DNA from: Candidatus Lumbricidiphila eiseniae
GTDB lineage: Bacteria > Actinomycetota > Actinomycetes > Actinomycetales > Microbacteriaceae
Assembly (NCBI GenBank): GCA_002529645.1
Contig: NAEP01000023.1
Location: 1 to 64,000 of the forward strand
DNA length: 64,000 bases
Reading direction: 5' to 3'
The translations under genes were made by a program, and so were the position numbers. Positions 27,426 through 35,642 of this stretch are shown here, piece after piece. The notes below the pieces were generated by a model. The model searched no databases. It saw only the letters and a list, made by a program, of their open reading frames with translations, and was not told the DNA's origin. How positions within the stretch are numbered: position 1 is the stretch's first letter; each line of letters begins with the position of its first letter.

Positions 27426-28445
27426 ATGGTTCTTGCCGATGCCGGGGATGTTGCGGGGTCTTCGTTGCCCGGAGCGCACACGCTCAGCGCGCTCGGGGAG
27501 GATGCTGTGCTTGCCCGAATCCTGCCGCGGTTGCGGCCTGCAGTCGCAGCGCTCATCGGCCCGGGTGACGATGGTGCCGTTGTCGCAGCGTCGGGTGGTC
27601 GGTTCGTTGTCTCGACCGACACGATGGTGCACGGGCCAGACTTTCGGCTCGCATGGCACACTCCCCGGGAACTGGGGTGGAAGGCCGCGGCCACAAATCT
27701 CACGGATATTGCCGCGATGGGCGCGCGCCCGACGGCGATGACGGTTGCGATAACCGCTCCGTCCGACACCGATGTGGTGGTGCTGGAAGGGATTGCCGAG
27801 GGCATTCAGGAGTGTCTCGATGCGTTGGCTCCGGGGGCGGGGGTGGTGGGGGGCGACCTCACTTCGTCGCCGGTGTTGACCATTGCGGTGACGGTGTTTG
27901 GGGATCTTGCGGGTGAACCGGTGCGCCGCTCGGGTGCTCGCGTCGGTGACATCGTTGCTCACGCGGGCCTGCTTGGTGCGGCAGCTCGGGGGCTGGCGTT
28001 GCTTTTTGACGGGGCACGGGATGCCTCGGGGGAGCCTGATATCGCACTCGCGTGCGCCCTCCGGGCGCGGCATCCCGATCTCATCGCTGCGCAGCTCGCA
28101 CCGAGGCCACCGGTGTTAGCGGGAGTAGCGGCGGCACTGGCCGGTGCCACGGCCATGATCGATGTCTCGGATGGGCTTGCTCGCGACGCTCGACGGGTTG
28201 CTGTGGCGAGCGGGGTGGCCGTGGATTTTGCCTCCGATGCTCTGGGACCCGATGTGAACCTCGCGCTGGCGGGGGCCGAGGATCACGGGTTGCTTGCCGC
28301 GTTCCCACCGGATGCCCGGCTTCCCGACTCGTTCCGGCCCATCGGGCGAGTGGTGCCGGGAGTCGGCCACGTGTTGCTCGACGGTGTCATCGTGGACTCT
28401 GTCGGTTGGGATCCGTACCTCAACTGGGACGGTCGTGCGGGATAG
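27426..28445 (+). CDS. thiL: Thiamine-monophosphate kinase
   Basis: 339 residues. GPGDDGAVV, VSTDTMVHGPDF and the KAAATNLTDIAAMGARP motif define ThiL of the PurM/AIR-synthase-like fold, which makes thiamine diphosphate from the monophosphate using ATP. Conserved DVSDGLARDARRVA appears in the C-terminal domain. ATG at 27426. It closes the core-gene run; a CRISPR-like repeat pair follows. Confidence 0.95.
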   Translation: MVLADAGDVAGSSLPGAHTLSALGEDAVLARILPRLRPAVAALIGPGDDGAVVAASGGRFVVSTDTMVHGPDFRLAWHTPRELGWKAAATNLTDIAAMGARPTAMTVAITAPSDTDVVVLEGIAEGIQECLDALAPGAGVVGGDLTSSPVLTIAVTVFGDLAGEPVRRSGARVGDIVAHAGLLGAAARGLALLFDGARDASGEPDIALACALRARHPDLIAAQLAPRPPVLAGVAAALAGATAMIDVSDGLARDARRVAVASGVAVDFASDALGPDVNLALAGAEDHGLLAAFPPDARLPDSFRPIGRVVPGVGHVLLDGVIVDSVGWDPYLNWDGRAG

Positions 28446-28457
28446 CCGATGACCTCC

Positions 28458-28468
28458 GGGGGGGGGGG
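28458..28468. repeat. G11 homopolymer after thiL
   Basis: Eleven consecutive G residues directly after the thiL stop, followed by AAATTCCACCCCCACC. The C-run could pair with the G-run to form a terminator-like stem. A similar G run lies at about 16493-16502. Confidence 0.6.
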
Positions 28469-28501
28469 AAATTCCACCCCCACCGTTCTCATAGAAGCGG
28501 A

Positions 28502-28588
28502 GCTGCCCGCTCACGCGGGAACGGGTGCGGTTGGCGCCGTCGTTGCAATCACGAGAGCAAGGGCTGCCCGCTCACGCGGGAACGGGTG
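28502..28588. CRISPR. Two-copy CRISPR-like unit (61-bp period) at the immA 3' end
   Basis: Identical copies of 26 bp at 28502-28527 and 28563-28588 with a CCCGC-TCAC-GCGGG hairpin, strongly reminiscent of a type I-E repeat. The insert is about 35 bp. Copy 2 overlaps the last 17 bp of the minus-strand ImmA-like gene, so that gene's final residues are encoded by repeat sequence. Confidence 0.75.
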
Positions 28589-28949
28589 GTGCCAACCTGA
28601 GCAGCTTACGATACAGCTCGACGTACTCGACAGTGACGTCTAATTCGTCTGCCATTGCGTGCGGTTCCGGGTTGAGCTGCTCGGCGGCGGCAAAGTCGGC
28701 GGGATCAATGAGAAGTCGCACGGCGTACGCGTCGGCCTGCCGTTCTGCGCGGTCAGAATCGTAGGTGTGACCAAAGTGAGCGTGCCCGAGTTCGTGGGCA
28801 AGGACACACCGTTCTTCAATGGGGGTTAGTCGCGTCGTGAGTTCGATTCGTCGATCGGCGTGGAGGTAATACCCGAGGATGCCGTCGGGCAGTGGTGTGA
28901 TATCAACCGGGATACCGAGCCTGGTGGCCTCTTGCAGTGGCGTGTTCAT
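28572..28949 (-). CDS. ImmA/IrrE-family metallopeptidase
   Basis: 125 residues. The zinc motif HELGH (His52, Glu53, His56) lies in a helix preceded by TPIEERCVLA, and ERQADAYAVRLLID provides the third ligand region. ImmA-type proteases often cleave repressors of mobile elements or stress regulons. No repressor partner gene is adjacent, so it may be an orphan. The C-terminus (LAPPVPA) is encoded within a CRISPR-like repeat, so the native end may have been altered. Confidence 0.8.
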   Translation of the reverse strand: MNTPLQEATRLGIPVDITPLPDGILGYYLHADRRIELTTRLTPIEERCVLAHELGHAHFGHTYDSDRAERQADAYAVRLLIDPADFAAAEQLNPEPHAMADELDVTVEYVELYRKLLRLAPPVPA

Positions 28950-29010
28950 GCGTTGACACTACGTACCACCCCCGACATTGAGGCTCCTCAGCTGGTTGTG
29001 GTGTCCAGGC

Positions 29011-29094
29011 CAGAGGCCCCTCCGGGTGAGAGGTCCAGGTGTCCGTGGTCAATGAGATGCTCGGTCAGTTGCAGAGGCCCCTCCCGGTGAGAGC
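29011..29094. repeat. 61-bp-period repeat pair near the 3' end of the Rossmann-fold gene
   Basis: CAGAGGCCCCTCC.GGTGAGAG occurs at 29011-29033 and 29072-29094 with one mismatch, period 61 bp. Copy 2 ends 8 bp before the stop of the minus-strand gene at 29103. Confidence 0.65.
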
Positions 29095-29102
29095 GTCAGA
29101 AA

Positions 29103-29576
29103 TCACGGGCGGTCCGCCCAGGGCGTGATTCGACCCAGCACGGTCGCTCGTCCGTTGTTGAGCACCTCCAGCGCCGCCTGTGAGATCTCTTCGGGGGTGT
29201 GCCAGCGCGTTTTTCCGTCCGGCGCATCCGTCCAGCCGAGTTGCAGGGTGCCGGGTGGCAGCTCGAGCCGACCGACGGTGTCTGTGACAGCCGCGGTTGT
29301 GCGCACGAGAACGATGACACCCTCCACCGCAGAATCGAGCCGTTTCAGCACGCCGGACGAAACCGCGGGTGCATAGACGACAGCGCGGTTCCAACACCGT
29401 TCGTTGATTGCGCTCGAGAACGCGCTGACAGAACGGGCGTCTACGAGCACGTGCTCGACGCCGGTCGGCACCGGGCGCCGCAGGCTCACTCCCGTGACGG
29501 TGTCGCCGGTGCGTACCAGTTTTGCCGCAGCGGGGGCGAGCACACCGGATGCCCCGATCACGAGTGTCGTGGACAT
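29103..29576 (-). CDS. Small Rossmann-fold protein (unknown)
   Basis: 157 residues from the ATG at 29576, 7 bp after the dehydratase stop. It opens TLVIGASGVLAPAAAKLV, an NAD(P)-binding GxxGxxxP-like loop, and contains RTTAAVTDTVGRLELPPGTLQLGWTD and HTPEEISQAALEVL. No catalytic Tyr/Lys of SDR enzymes is visible. Its place at the end of the sugar-acid operon suggests a role there, but none can be assigned. Confidence 0.6.
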   Translation of the reverse strand: MSTTLVIGASGVLAPAAAKLVRTGDTVTGVSLRRPVPTGVEHVLVDARSVSAFSSAINERCWNRAVVYAPAVSSGVLKRLDSAVEGVIVLVRTTAAVTDTVGRLELPPGTLQLGWTDAPDGKTRWHTPEEISQAALEVLNNGRATVLGRITPWADRP

Positions 29577-29583
29577 CGTGATC

Positions 29584-31338
29584 TCAGAACGCCTGCGGGG
29601 CGACGGTTGCGCCGCTGCCGCCTTCGAGGAAATCGAGGTCAAGTCCTTCATCAGCCTGCGTCACGTGCTCACGGTACAGCCTTGTCCAGCCGCGGTCGCC
29701 TCCGGGTACCCCGGGCGCGCTCCACCCGGATCGCCGCGCCGCCAGTTCCTCGTCGCTCACCTCGAGGATAAGCGAGCGGTTCGGCACATCAAGCGAGATG
29801 AGGTCACCGGTGTGCACGAGCGCCAACGGTCCGCCAACGGCGGCCTCCGGAACCACGTGCAGCACGACGGTGCCGTACGAGGTGCCGCTCATCCGTGCGT
29901 CCGAGATACGCACCATGTCGGTCACGCCCGCTTCCAGCAGACGGCGCGGAAGCGGCAGATTGCCCACCTCAGGCATGCCCGGGTAGCCGACCGGACCGGT
30001 GTTGCGCACCACGAGGATGTCGTCGGCCGTCACGTCGAGCTCTGGGTCATCGGCAGCGGTGAGGTAGTCGGTGAGCGAATCCCACACCAGTGCACGGCCG
30101 CGGTGCACCATCAGCTCCGGTGAGGCCGCGGACTGCTTGATCACGGCACCGCGCGGCGCGAGGTTGCCGTGCAGCACGGCGATACCGGAGCCCACCGGCT
30201 TCACGGGGTTATCGAGCGGGCGGATAACCTCACGGTTGTACACCTCGGCTCCCGCGTAGTTCTCACCGAGAGTCGCGCCGGTCACGGTGAGCGTGTCACG
30301 GTGCAGCAGGTCACCAAGCGTCTCAGCGAAACCGGCGGTACCGCCCGCGTATTCGAAGTCTTCCATGAGGAAACGGCCGCTCGGCATGAGATCGGCGAGC
30401 ACCGGGACATCCCGTACCAGGGTGTCGAAGTCGTGGAGGGTGAGCGCAACGCCCACCCGGCGCGCGAGGGCGAGCAGGTGAATGACCGCGTTGGTTGAGC
30501 CGCCAAGCGCCGCGTTGGCGCGCACACCGTTCTCGAACGCCGCCCGCGTGAGGATCTTTGACGGGCGCAGATCCTCCTCCACCATCTTCACGATGCGCCG
30601 ACCGGCCAGATGTGCTGCCGTTGCCCTGCGGGAGTCGTTGGCGGGCAGTGCCGCGGTGCCGGGCAGTTGCATCCCCATGTACTCGGAGATGCAGGCGAGG
30701 GTCGATGCGGTACCCATGGTCATGCAGTGACCCTGACTGCGTGCCATGCAGCCTTCGGCCTCGGTCACCTCTTCCTCACCAATGTGACCGGCACGGTAAG
30801 CCTCGGTGAAGCGCCACACCGACGTTCCCGATCCGATGTCGCCGCCTCGGTACTTGCCGTTCAGCATCGGACCGCCGGTGATCAGCAGCGACGGCAGGTT
30901 AACGGATGCGGCCCCCATCAGATAGGCGGGCGTGGTCTTGTCGCAACCGGCCAGCAGGATCACGCCGTCGAGTGGGTTCGCCCTGAGCGTTTCCTCCAGG
31001 TCCATTGCGATGAGGTTGCGCAGGAGCATTGCCGTCGGACGCACCAGGGGTTCACCGGCGGATGTAGTGGGGAACTCGAACGGCACACCGCCGGCCTGCC
31101 AAATGCCGCGTTTCACATGCTCCGCGAGTGCTCGCAGGTGGATGTTGCAACTTGTGAGTTCGCTCCACGAGTTGGCGATGCCGATCACGGGTCGCCCATG
31201 GAACGAGTCGTCGGGTAGCCCTTCGCTGCGCAGCCACGAGCGGTGCATGAACCCGGTCTTGCCCTCGGCACCGAACCAGTTCTGGCTGCGGAGCCCTGAC
31301 GCTTCCCGCCCCTGTGTGCCCAGGTTACGCGCGCTCAT
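29584..31338 (-). CDS. IlvD/Edd-family dehydratase, probably a sugar-acid dehydratase
   Basis: 584 residues. Iron-sulphur cysteine regions are visible: AGCDKTTPAYLMGAASV and EGCMARSQGHCMTMGTAST. The N-terminus (GHRSW-like FMHRSW, NSWSELTSCNIHLRALAEHVKRGIWQAGG) resembles pentonate/arabonate dehydratases rather than the biosynthetic IlvD. It probably converts an aldonic acid to a 2-keto-3-deoxy acid. It lies in the DeoR-controlled operon with GH4 and a PfkB kinase, which fits oxidative sugar breakdown. Its ATG overlaps the GH4 stop by 4 bp. Confidence 0.85.
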   Translation of the reverse strand: MSARNLGTQGREASGLRSQNWFGAEGKTGFMHRSWLRSEGLPDDSFHGRPVIGIANSWSELTSCNIHLRALAEHVKRGIWQAGGVPFEFPTTSAGEPLVRPTAMLLRNLIAMDLEETLRANPLDGVILLAGCDKTTPAYLMGAASVNLPSLLITGGPMLNGKYRGGDIGSGTSVWRFTEAYRAGHIGEEEVTEAEGCMARSQGHCMTMGTASTLACISEYMGMQLPGTAALPANDSRRATAAHLAGRRIVKMVEEDLRPSKILTRAAFENGVRANAALGGSTNAVIHLLALARRVGVALTLHDFDTLVRDVPVLADLMPSGRFLMEDFEYAGGTAGFAETLGDLLHRDTLTVTGATLGENYAGAEVYNREVIRPLDNPVKPVGSGIAVLHGNLAPRGAVIKQSAASPELMVHRGRALVWDSLTDYLTAADDPELDVTADDILVVRNTGPVGYPGMPEVGNLPLPRRLLEAGVTDMVRISDARMSGTSYGTVVLHVVPEAAVGGPLALVHTGDLISLDVPNRSLILEVSDEELAARRSGWSAPGVPGGDRGWTRLYREHVTQADEGLDLDFLEGGSGATVAPQAF

Positions 31339-32702
31339 GCGAACCTCGGGAGCAAGCGCGACTGCTCGGCCAGCAGGTCGTCGGTCAGGGCGGATGCGCG
31401 GTCGGTGTCGAACACGGCACCGTCGGCGATCATCGCCTCCACCACCAGATCACGGTTTCCCGTGAGCGCCGCTTCGACGGCGATATCCACCGATGAGAGC
31501 CTGCGCGCCAGGATGGCCGTGAGCGGTTTGCCCAGGTCCGGTACCTCGATCGCTCGTATGCCTCGCGCGGTTGCCACACCGGGGATCTCGACTGCCGACC
31601 ATTCCGGCAGACCGGGCAGGAGGCCTCTGTTCACCACGTTGCAGCTGAACATCTCGCGCGAGTCGAACATGATCGAGCGGATGACTGCGATGAGTTGCTC
31701 CTGCTCGCCACCACTGCGGTCGAAGATTGTCTGATCGAGCGGAGCTTCGCCGAGCGCCTGCGCGCGCATCTCCCGGTAGCGTTCCTCGCCCCACTCGAGA
31801 ATTTCGGGCAGTGAGAAGGCGTCTACGCCGAGTTTTTTCCCGTAGTAGTCGCCGGTGGCGAACCGTTCGGGGAAGAACTCGACCACGTGGCGGTCGCCTG
31901 CGGCCGCAAACGCGCCGTAGCGCTCGAAGAGCTCCCAGGCGAAGGGGTTGTGCCACGCTGTCGGGGTGTCGTAGAAGATATTGCCAATGTCGGCGGGGTC
32001 AGGATCCTCGGCGAGTTCATGTCGCACGCGTTCGCGAATCAGCGGCCAGGCATCCGTACCGTTGAGCCGGAAATCGTAGATGAAAGTGAGATGGTTGATG
32101 CCCGCGTACAGCGTGGACGTACGCTCGAAGGGGGCATTGATGAGGTGGGCGAGCTCACGCTGGATATGGTGCATCCCGTGACAGAGGCCCACCACGTCGA
32201 GGCCGGTCTGCTGGTGGATGGCCTGCACGTTCGCAGTCATCGGGTTGGAGTAGTTGAAGAAGAAGGCGTTGGGCGCAAGCTCGGCGATGTCCTGTGCGAT
32301 CTCCACCAGCACAGGCGTGGTGCGCAGAAGACGGGAGATGCCGCCGGGCATGATCGAGTCGCCGACCGGCTGGTAGATCCCGTGCCTCTGCACGATCTCG
32401 TGGTCGCGCTGCCAGGCAGTCCGTCCGCCGACGCCGACACAGGTGACGATGAAGTCCGCTCCGGGCAGCACGGCACGGCGGTCACCACTGCTGGTGACCC
32501 GAATGTTATCGTCAACCCTGCGGGCGTTGACCATTGCCTGCGCGAGTCGGGTGGCCACATCAAGGGCGACGGGGTCGAGATCAACGAGGCGGATCTCCCA
32601 GGATCCGAGGTCGTCGGCACCGATGAGGTCGGCGAGGAGGCCACGAGTAAAGACGGCCGAGCCCGCGCCGATCAACACGAGCACGTGGTCACTGGCGGTC
32701 AT
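31335..32702 (-). CDS. Glycoside hydrolase family 4 enzyme
   Basis: 455 residues. NAD-binding IGAGSAVFTRGLLADL at the N-terminus, NYSNPM, the metal-binding GLCHGMHH and GINHLTF are family-4 features. GH4 enzymes hydrolyse glycosides by a redox-elimination route needing NAD+ and Mn2+, often on alpha-galactosides or glucuronides. The ATG at 32702 has AGGAG upstream; an in-frame GTG further upstream is less likely. Substrate unknown, but the dehydratase next to it suggests a uronic acid or aldonic acid route. Confidence 0.88.
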   Translation of the reverse strand: MTASDHVLVLIGAGSAVFTRGLLADLIGADDLGSWEIRLVDLDPVALDVATRLAQAMVNARRVDDNIRVTSSGDRRAVLPGADFIVTCVGVGGRTAWQRDHEIVQRHGIYQPVGDSIMPGGISRLLRTTPVLVEIAQDIAELAPNAFFFNYSNPMTANVQAIHQQTGLDVVGLCHGMHHIQRELAHLINAPFERTSTLYAGINHLTFIYDFRLNGTDAWPLIRERVRHELAEDPDPADIGNIFYDTPTAWHNPFAWELFERYGAFAAAGDRHVVEFFPERFATGDYYGKKLGVDAFSLPEILEWGEERYREMRAQALGEAPLDQTIFDRSGGEQEQLIAVIRSIMFDSREMFSCNVVNRGLLPGLPEWSAVEIPGVATARGIRAIEVPDLGKPLTAILARRLSSVDIAVEAALTGNRDLVVEAMIADGAVFDTDRASALTDDLLAEQSRLLPRFA

Positions 32703-32829
32703 TCTGTTCTCCTGTTCTCGCCGGTGTGTTCGGCGTAGCTGAAACCGACCGCCGAGACCGTATTCGTCTCGCTCACCCGGTGAGTGTACCGACTCCACCA
32801 CGCCGAGGTTCCGGACGTAGTCGCCCCGG

Positions 32830-33510
32830 TCAGTTGATGCGGTGGATCATCGTGTTAGCGAACTGATAGCGATACCCCGCCGAGCGCACCGCGTCGTCGT
32901 GCCGGGGACTTAGCCCATAGGAGGATCCGTGCAGCCAGACGAACGCGGGAGCCTCCTGCCCGGTGACGGCCTCGAGCGCACGCTTAGATTCGACCACCTC
33001 GCGCTGAATGTCCCCGTCCGACAGGGTGGTGTCGAAGCCCTCGTGGTGCGCGGTGTGCGGGAACACAACGTGGCGGCGGCTTAGCTCGGCCACTTCTTCC
33101 CAGCTCATTGCGATGCGGCCGCCTGTGGTGTCCTCCTCCACGAGGGAGATCCAGTGTGCTCTCGCGAACGCCTCCTGATATTCGGGGTCGCACTCCACGA
33201 ACGACGTGGCGATCGGGAACCAGCCGGTGAGGCCGAACTGGTCACAGAGCGGCGCCGCGACGGTAGCCGAATTGCGGTAGCCCTCGTAGAAAACGGGGAT
33301 GAGGCCCGGCTTGTCCTTGTGCCAGGTGCCCGTCTCGAACAGCCTGTCGAGGTCGTCGAGGGTGACCGGGGCGTAGTCGCGGGCGAACCCGGCGAGTTCC
33401 CTCGCGAGTTCGTCGCGTGCCCCGCGTGGTGTGGAGTGGTAGTTGACCACCCGCATGAAATGACCCCGCCGTAGCTGCTCCCGCTGCACGGTGGATGACG
33501 GCCGCGTCAT
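32830..33510 (-). CDS. Polysaccharide deacetylase (NodB)-like protein
   Basis: 226 residues. It opens VVNYHSTP and has LDDLDRLFETGTWHKDKPGLIPVFYEGYRNS, LCDQFGLTGWFPIAT, HTAHHEGF and WLHGSSYGL, fitting a divergent carbohydrate esterase 4 fold. The catalytic Asp/His-His motif is not in the textbook TFDDG form, so activity is uncertain. Its start overlaps the preceding small gene by 4 bp. It may process the sugar ligand imported by the ABC system. Confidence 0.65.
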   Translation of the reverse strand: MTRPSSTVQREQLRRGHFMRVVNYHSTPRGARDELARELAGFARDYAPVTLDDLDRLFETGTWHKDKPGLIPVFYEGYRNSATVAAPLCDQFGLTGWFPIATSFVECDPEYQEAFARAHWISLVEEDTTGGRIAMSWEEVAELSRRHVVFPHTAHHEGFDTTLSDGDIQREVVESKRALEAVTGQEAPAFVWLHGSSYGLSPRHDDAVRSAGYRYQFANTMIHRIN

Positions 33511-33872
33511 TGCGCTCCTCCTTCAATTCGTTCTGCGATCGGTTCCTCGATCAGTGCTGCGCCGGGCGCGAAATGGGTGTAGGCGAGCACCTGCATGACC
33601 GTGATCACGGCACCTTCGTCGTCGTCGCGTGCCCACGGAATGAGCGCAGCGCTGTACCGATCAAAGACTTCGGCGAACGCACCTCCTTCCTCCAACTGCG
33701 CACGATCGGGAGCGGATGGGATCACACCCCGCTCGTCCGCGAGGCCGAGCACCATCGGGATGCCCTCGCGCTCAAGCCTGCGGTCGTGGCAGGTTCGCAT
33801 GAGTCCGACGATGTCGCCGTCGGCGAGCAGCCGGGCGGCTGATGGCTTGTCCTCGTGTGCGCCGGTCAGCAT
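33507..33872 (-). CDS. Small protein of unknown function in the DeoR operon
   Basis: 121 residues. No family is recognised. It contains SAARLLADGDIVGLMRTCHDRRLEREGIPMVLGLADERGVIP and a C-terminal acidic segment. It overlaps the deacetylase-like gene (4 bp) and the DeoR gene (7 bp), so it is firmly part of the operon. No membrane segment or signal peptide is visible. Confidence 0.6.
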   Translation of the reverse strand: MLTGAHEDKPSAARLLADGDIVGLMRTCHDRRLEREGIPMVLGLADERGVIPSAPDRAQLEEGGAFAEVFDRYSAALIPWARDDDEGAVITVMQVLAYTHFAPGAALIEEPIAERIEGGAQ

Positions 33873-34657
33873 GTGGTGACCCCCACCCCTTCCGCTCGGA
33901 AGCGCTCGAGGATGCCCGGATCAGCCGCGTCATCCACCACAAGGGTGTGTACCGCGCTCACCGGCACGAGACGTGCGGGACCGCGCTGTGACAACTTGCT
34001 GTGGTCCGCGAGCATGATCAGCTGTGGTGCCGAGGACGCGAGTGACCGGTCGGTCTGCGTCTCGCTGAGGTTGGTTCCGGTCACCCCGATCTCCGGGTCG
34101 ATCCCGAATGCGCCGGAGTACACCTGGTCGATGCCGAACTCGCTGAGACCGGCGATGGTGAGGTGCCCGAGCAGGCTCATCTCCTGGCGTCGCAACAGAC
34201 CACCGAGCACGATGATCTCGATGTCCGGGCACTGCGAGAGTCGGTTGACCACCATCAGACTGTTTGTCACGACGGTGAGACCGCGAGCGTTCCCGAGGAA
34301 CGGCAGCATCGCCTCGGTGGTGGTGCCACCGGTGATGAGAATCGTCGAGTTGTCGGTCACGAGGTCAGCGGCGGCTTGGCCGATGCGGCGCTTCTGCTCG
34401 GCGAACGCGACCTCGCGCAGCGGGCGCAGCGGCTCGACATCGTCGGTGAGTGGTGCCGCACCGCCGTGCACGCGCGCGATCAGCCCGCGCTCCTGCAGGT
34501 CATTGAGGTCGCGGCGCACCGTTGAGGTGCTTACTCCGAGCAGGCGCGCTATCTCGTTCACCGACCCGGTACCGTACGCTCGGATGTAGTTAAGCAGTTC
34601 CCGCTGACGCCTTGATCTCAGCAACGGTTCAGTAGCCTGCGGCACGATCCACCTCAT
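33866..34657 (-). CDS. DeoR-family transcriptional regulator
   Basis: 263 residues. The N-terminal helix-turn-helix reads RQRELLNYIRAYGTGSVNEIARLLGVSTSTVRRDLNDL, followed by LIARVHGGA, a DeoR signature. The C-terminal sugar-phosphate-binding domain (ITGGTTTEAMLPFL, TNSLMVV, LGGLLRRQEMSLLG) resembles ribose-5-phosphate isomerase folds. It probably represses this operon and the divergent SIS-tautomerase-kinase genes, with a sugar phosphate as inducer. The ATG 34657 overlaps the dehydrogenase stop by 29 bp; a GTG at 34645 is possible. Confidence 0.88.
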   Translation of the reverse strand: MRWIVPQATEPLLRSRRQRELLNYIRAYGTGSVNEIARLLGVSTSTVRRDLNDLQERGLIARVHGGAAPLTDDVEPLRPLREVAFAEQKRRIGQAAADLVTDNSTILITGGTTTEAMLPFLGNARGLTVVTNSLMVVNRLSQCPDIEIIVLGGLLRRQEMSLLGHLTIAGLSEFGIDQVYSGAFGIDPEIGVTGTNLSETQTDRSLASSAPQLIMLADHSKLSQRGPARLVPVSAVHTLVVDDAADPGILERFRAEGVGVTTC

Positions 34658-35642
34658 TCACAATCGGCTGCCCTTCGGCGAGTCTGGTCAGGTTCTCGAC
34701 CACGAGATCGAGGGTCTGCGCATGGTATTCCGGGGCGAGGCCGGCAACGTGCGGGGTGATCAGCGCGCCCGGTTCTGTCCACCAGTCGGACGAGATCGGC
34801 AGCGGCTCCTCGTCGAAGACATCAAGGGCTACTCCGGCAATCCGGCGGTCGCGCAACCGCTCGATCAGAGCGCCTTCGTCAACGATCCCACCGCGCGCGA
34901 TGTTCACCACGAGTGCACCCTTCGGCAGCAGGTCCAACTGTTCCGCTCCGATCATGCCACGTGTGAGCTTCGTCAACGGGACCACCACGATAAGGATGTC
35001 GCTGCGTGTCAGCACCCCGTCGAGCCGGTCCATCGGCAGGAGTTCGGTGGTGGTGCCACCGACGGTGAGGTGTCCGGTGTTGAACGTCACATCTGCCCGG
35101 GGGAGGCATCCGGTGCGACTGAGACCGACCACATTCATCCCGAACGCCGTGGCCAGCCGCGAGATCTCGCGACCAACCCTGCCGTAGCCTACGATGCCCA
35201 TCGTCGCGCCCGGCAGTAACTTCGGGGTGAGGGCGCAGAGGCGATCCGCGTTCGACGGCCAGGTGTGTGTGGCGCGATACTGCTCGATGAGCGGCATCCG
35301 GTGGGCGAGTTCGAGCACGGTCATCATCGCGTACTCGGCCATCGGCACCGGTGCGATGCCACCGAGCGTCGCGATGGGCACGTCCGTCTCCCACAGCGCG
35401 GTGCCGCGCACGTGGTCGACGCCCGAGGTATCCAACTGCACGCAACCGAGTGCCGGAACCTGCTCCGGCTCGGGGAACCACTCGCTCGTGTGCAACAGGT
35501 TGATGCTGCACAGCACCTCGCTCGGTGCCGCTGCTGCCTCCTCTGGCGTGAGGTGCAGCACCCTCACACCGGGCATCCGGAGGCGCAGCTGTGCAAACCA
35601 GGAACCCGGGAGCGGCAGGGTGGACAGGTATGTGATGGTCAT
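34629..35642 (-). CDS. D-isomer 2-hydroxyacid dehydrogenase
   Basis: 337 residues. NAD-binding GIVGYGRVGREISRLATAFGMNVVG; catalytic residues in NIARGGIVDEGAL (Arg), DVFDEEPLP (Glu) and ITPHVAG (His). It interconverts 2-keto and D-2-hydroxy acids, such as 2-keto-gluconate or hydroxypyruvate. In this operon it may reduce a keto acid formed by the dehydratase route. The ATG overlaps the permease stop by 4 bp. Confidence 0.88.
   Translation of the reverse strand: MTITYLSTLPLPGSWFAQLRLRMPGVRVLHLTPEEAAAAPSEVLCSINLLHTSEWFPEPEQVPALGCVQLDTSGVDHVRGTALWETDVPIATLGGIAPVPMAEYAMMTVLELAHRMPLIEQYRATHTWPSNADRLCALTPKLLPGATMGIVGYGRVGREISRLATAFGMNVVGLSRTGCLPRADVTFNTGHLTVGGTTTELLPMDRLDGVLTRSDILIVVVPLTKLTRGMIGAEQLDLLPKGALVVNIARGGIVDEGALIERLRDRRIAGVALDVFDEEPLPISSDWWTEPGALITPHVAGLAPEYHAQTLDLVVENLTRLAEGQPIVNEVDRAAGY

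Noticed and set aside
29584-31338. Biosynthetic IlvD (branched-chain amino acids)
   Set aside because: N-terminal signatures and the sugar operon context fit the aldonic-acid dehydratase branch better.
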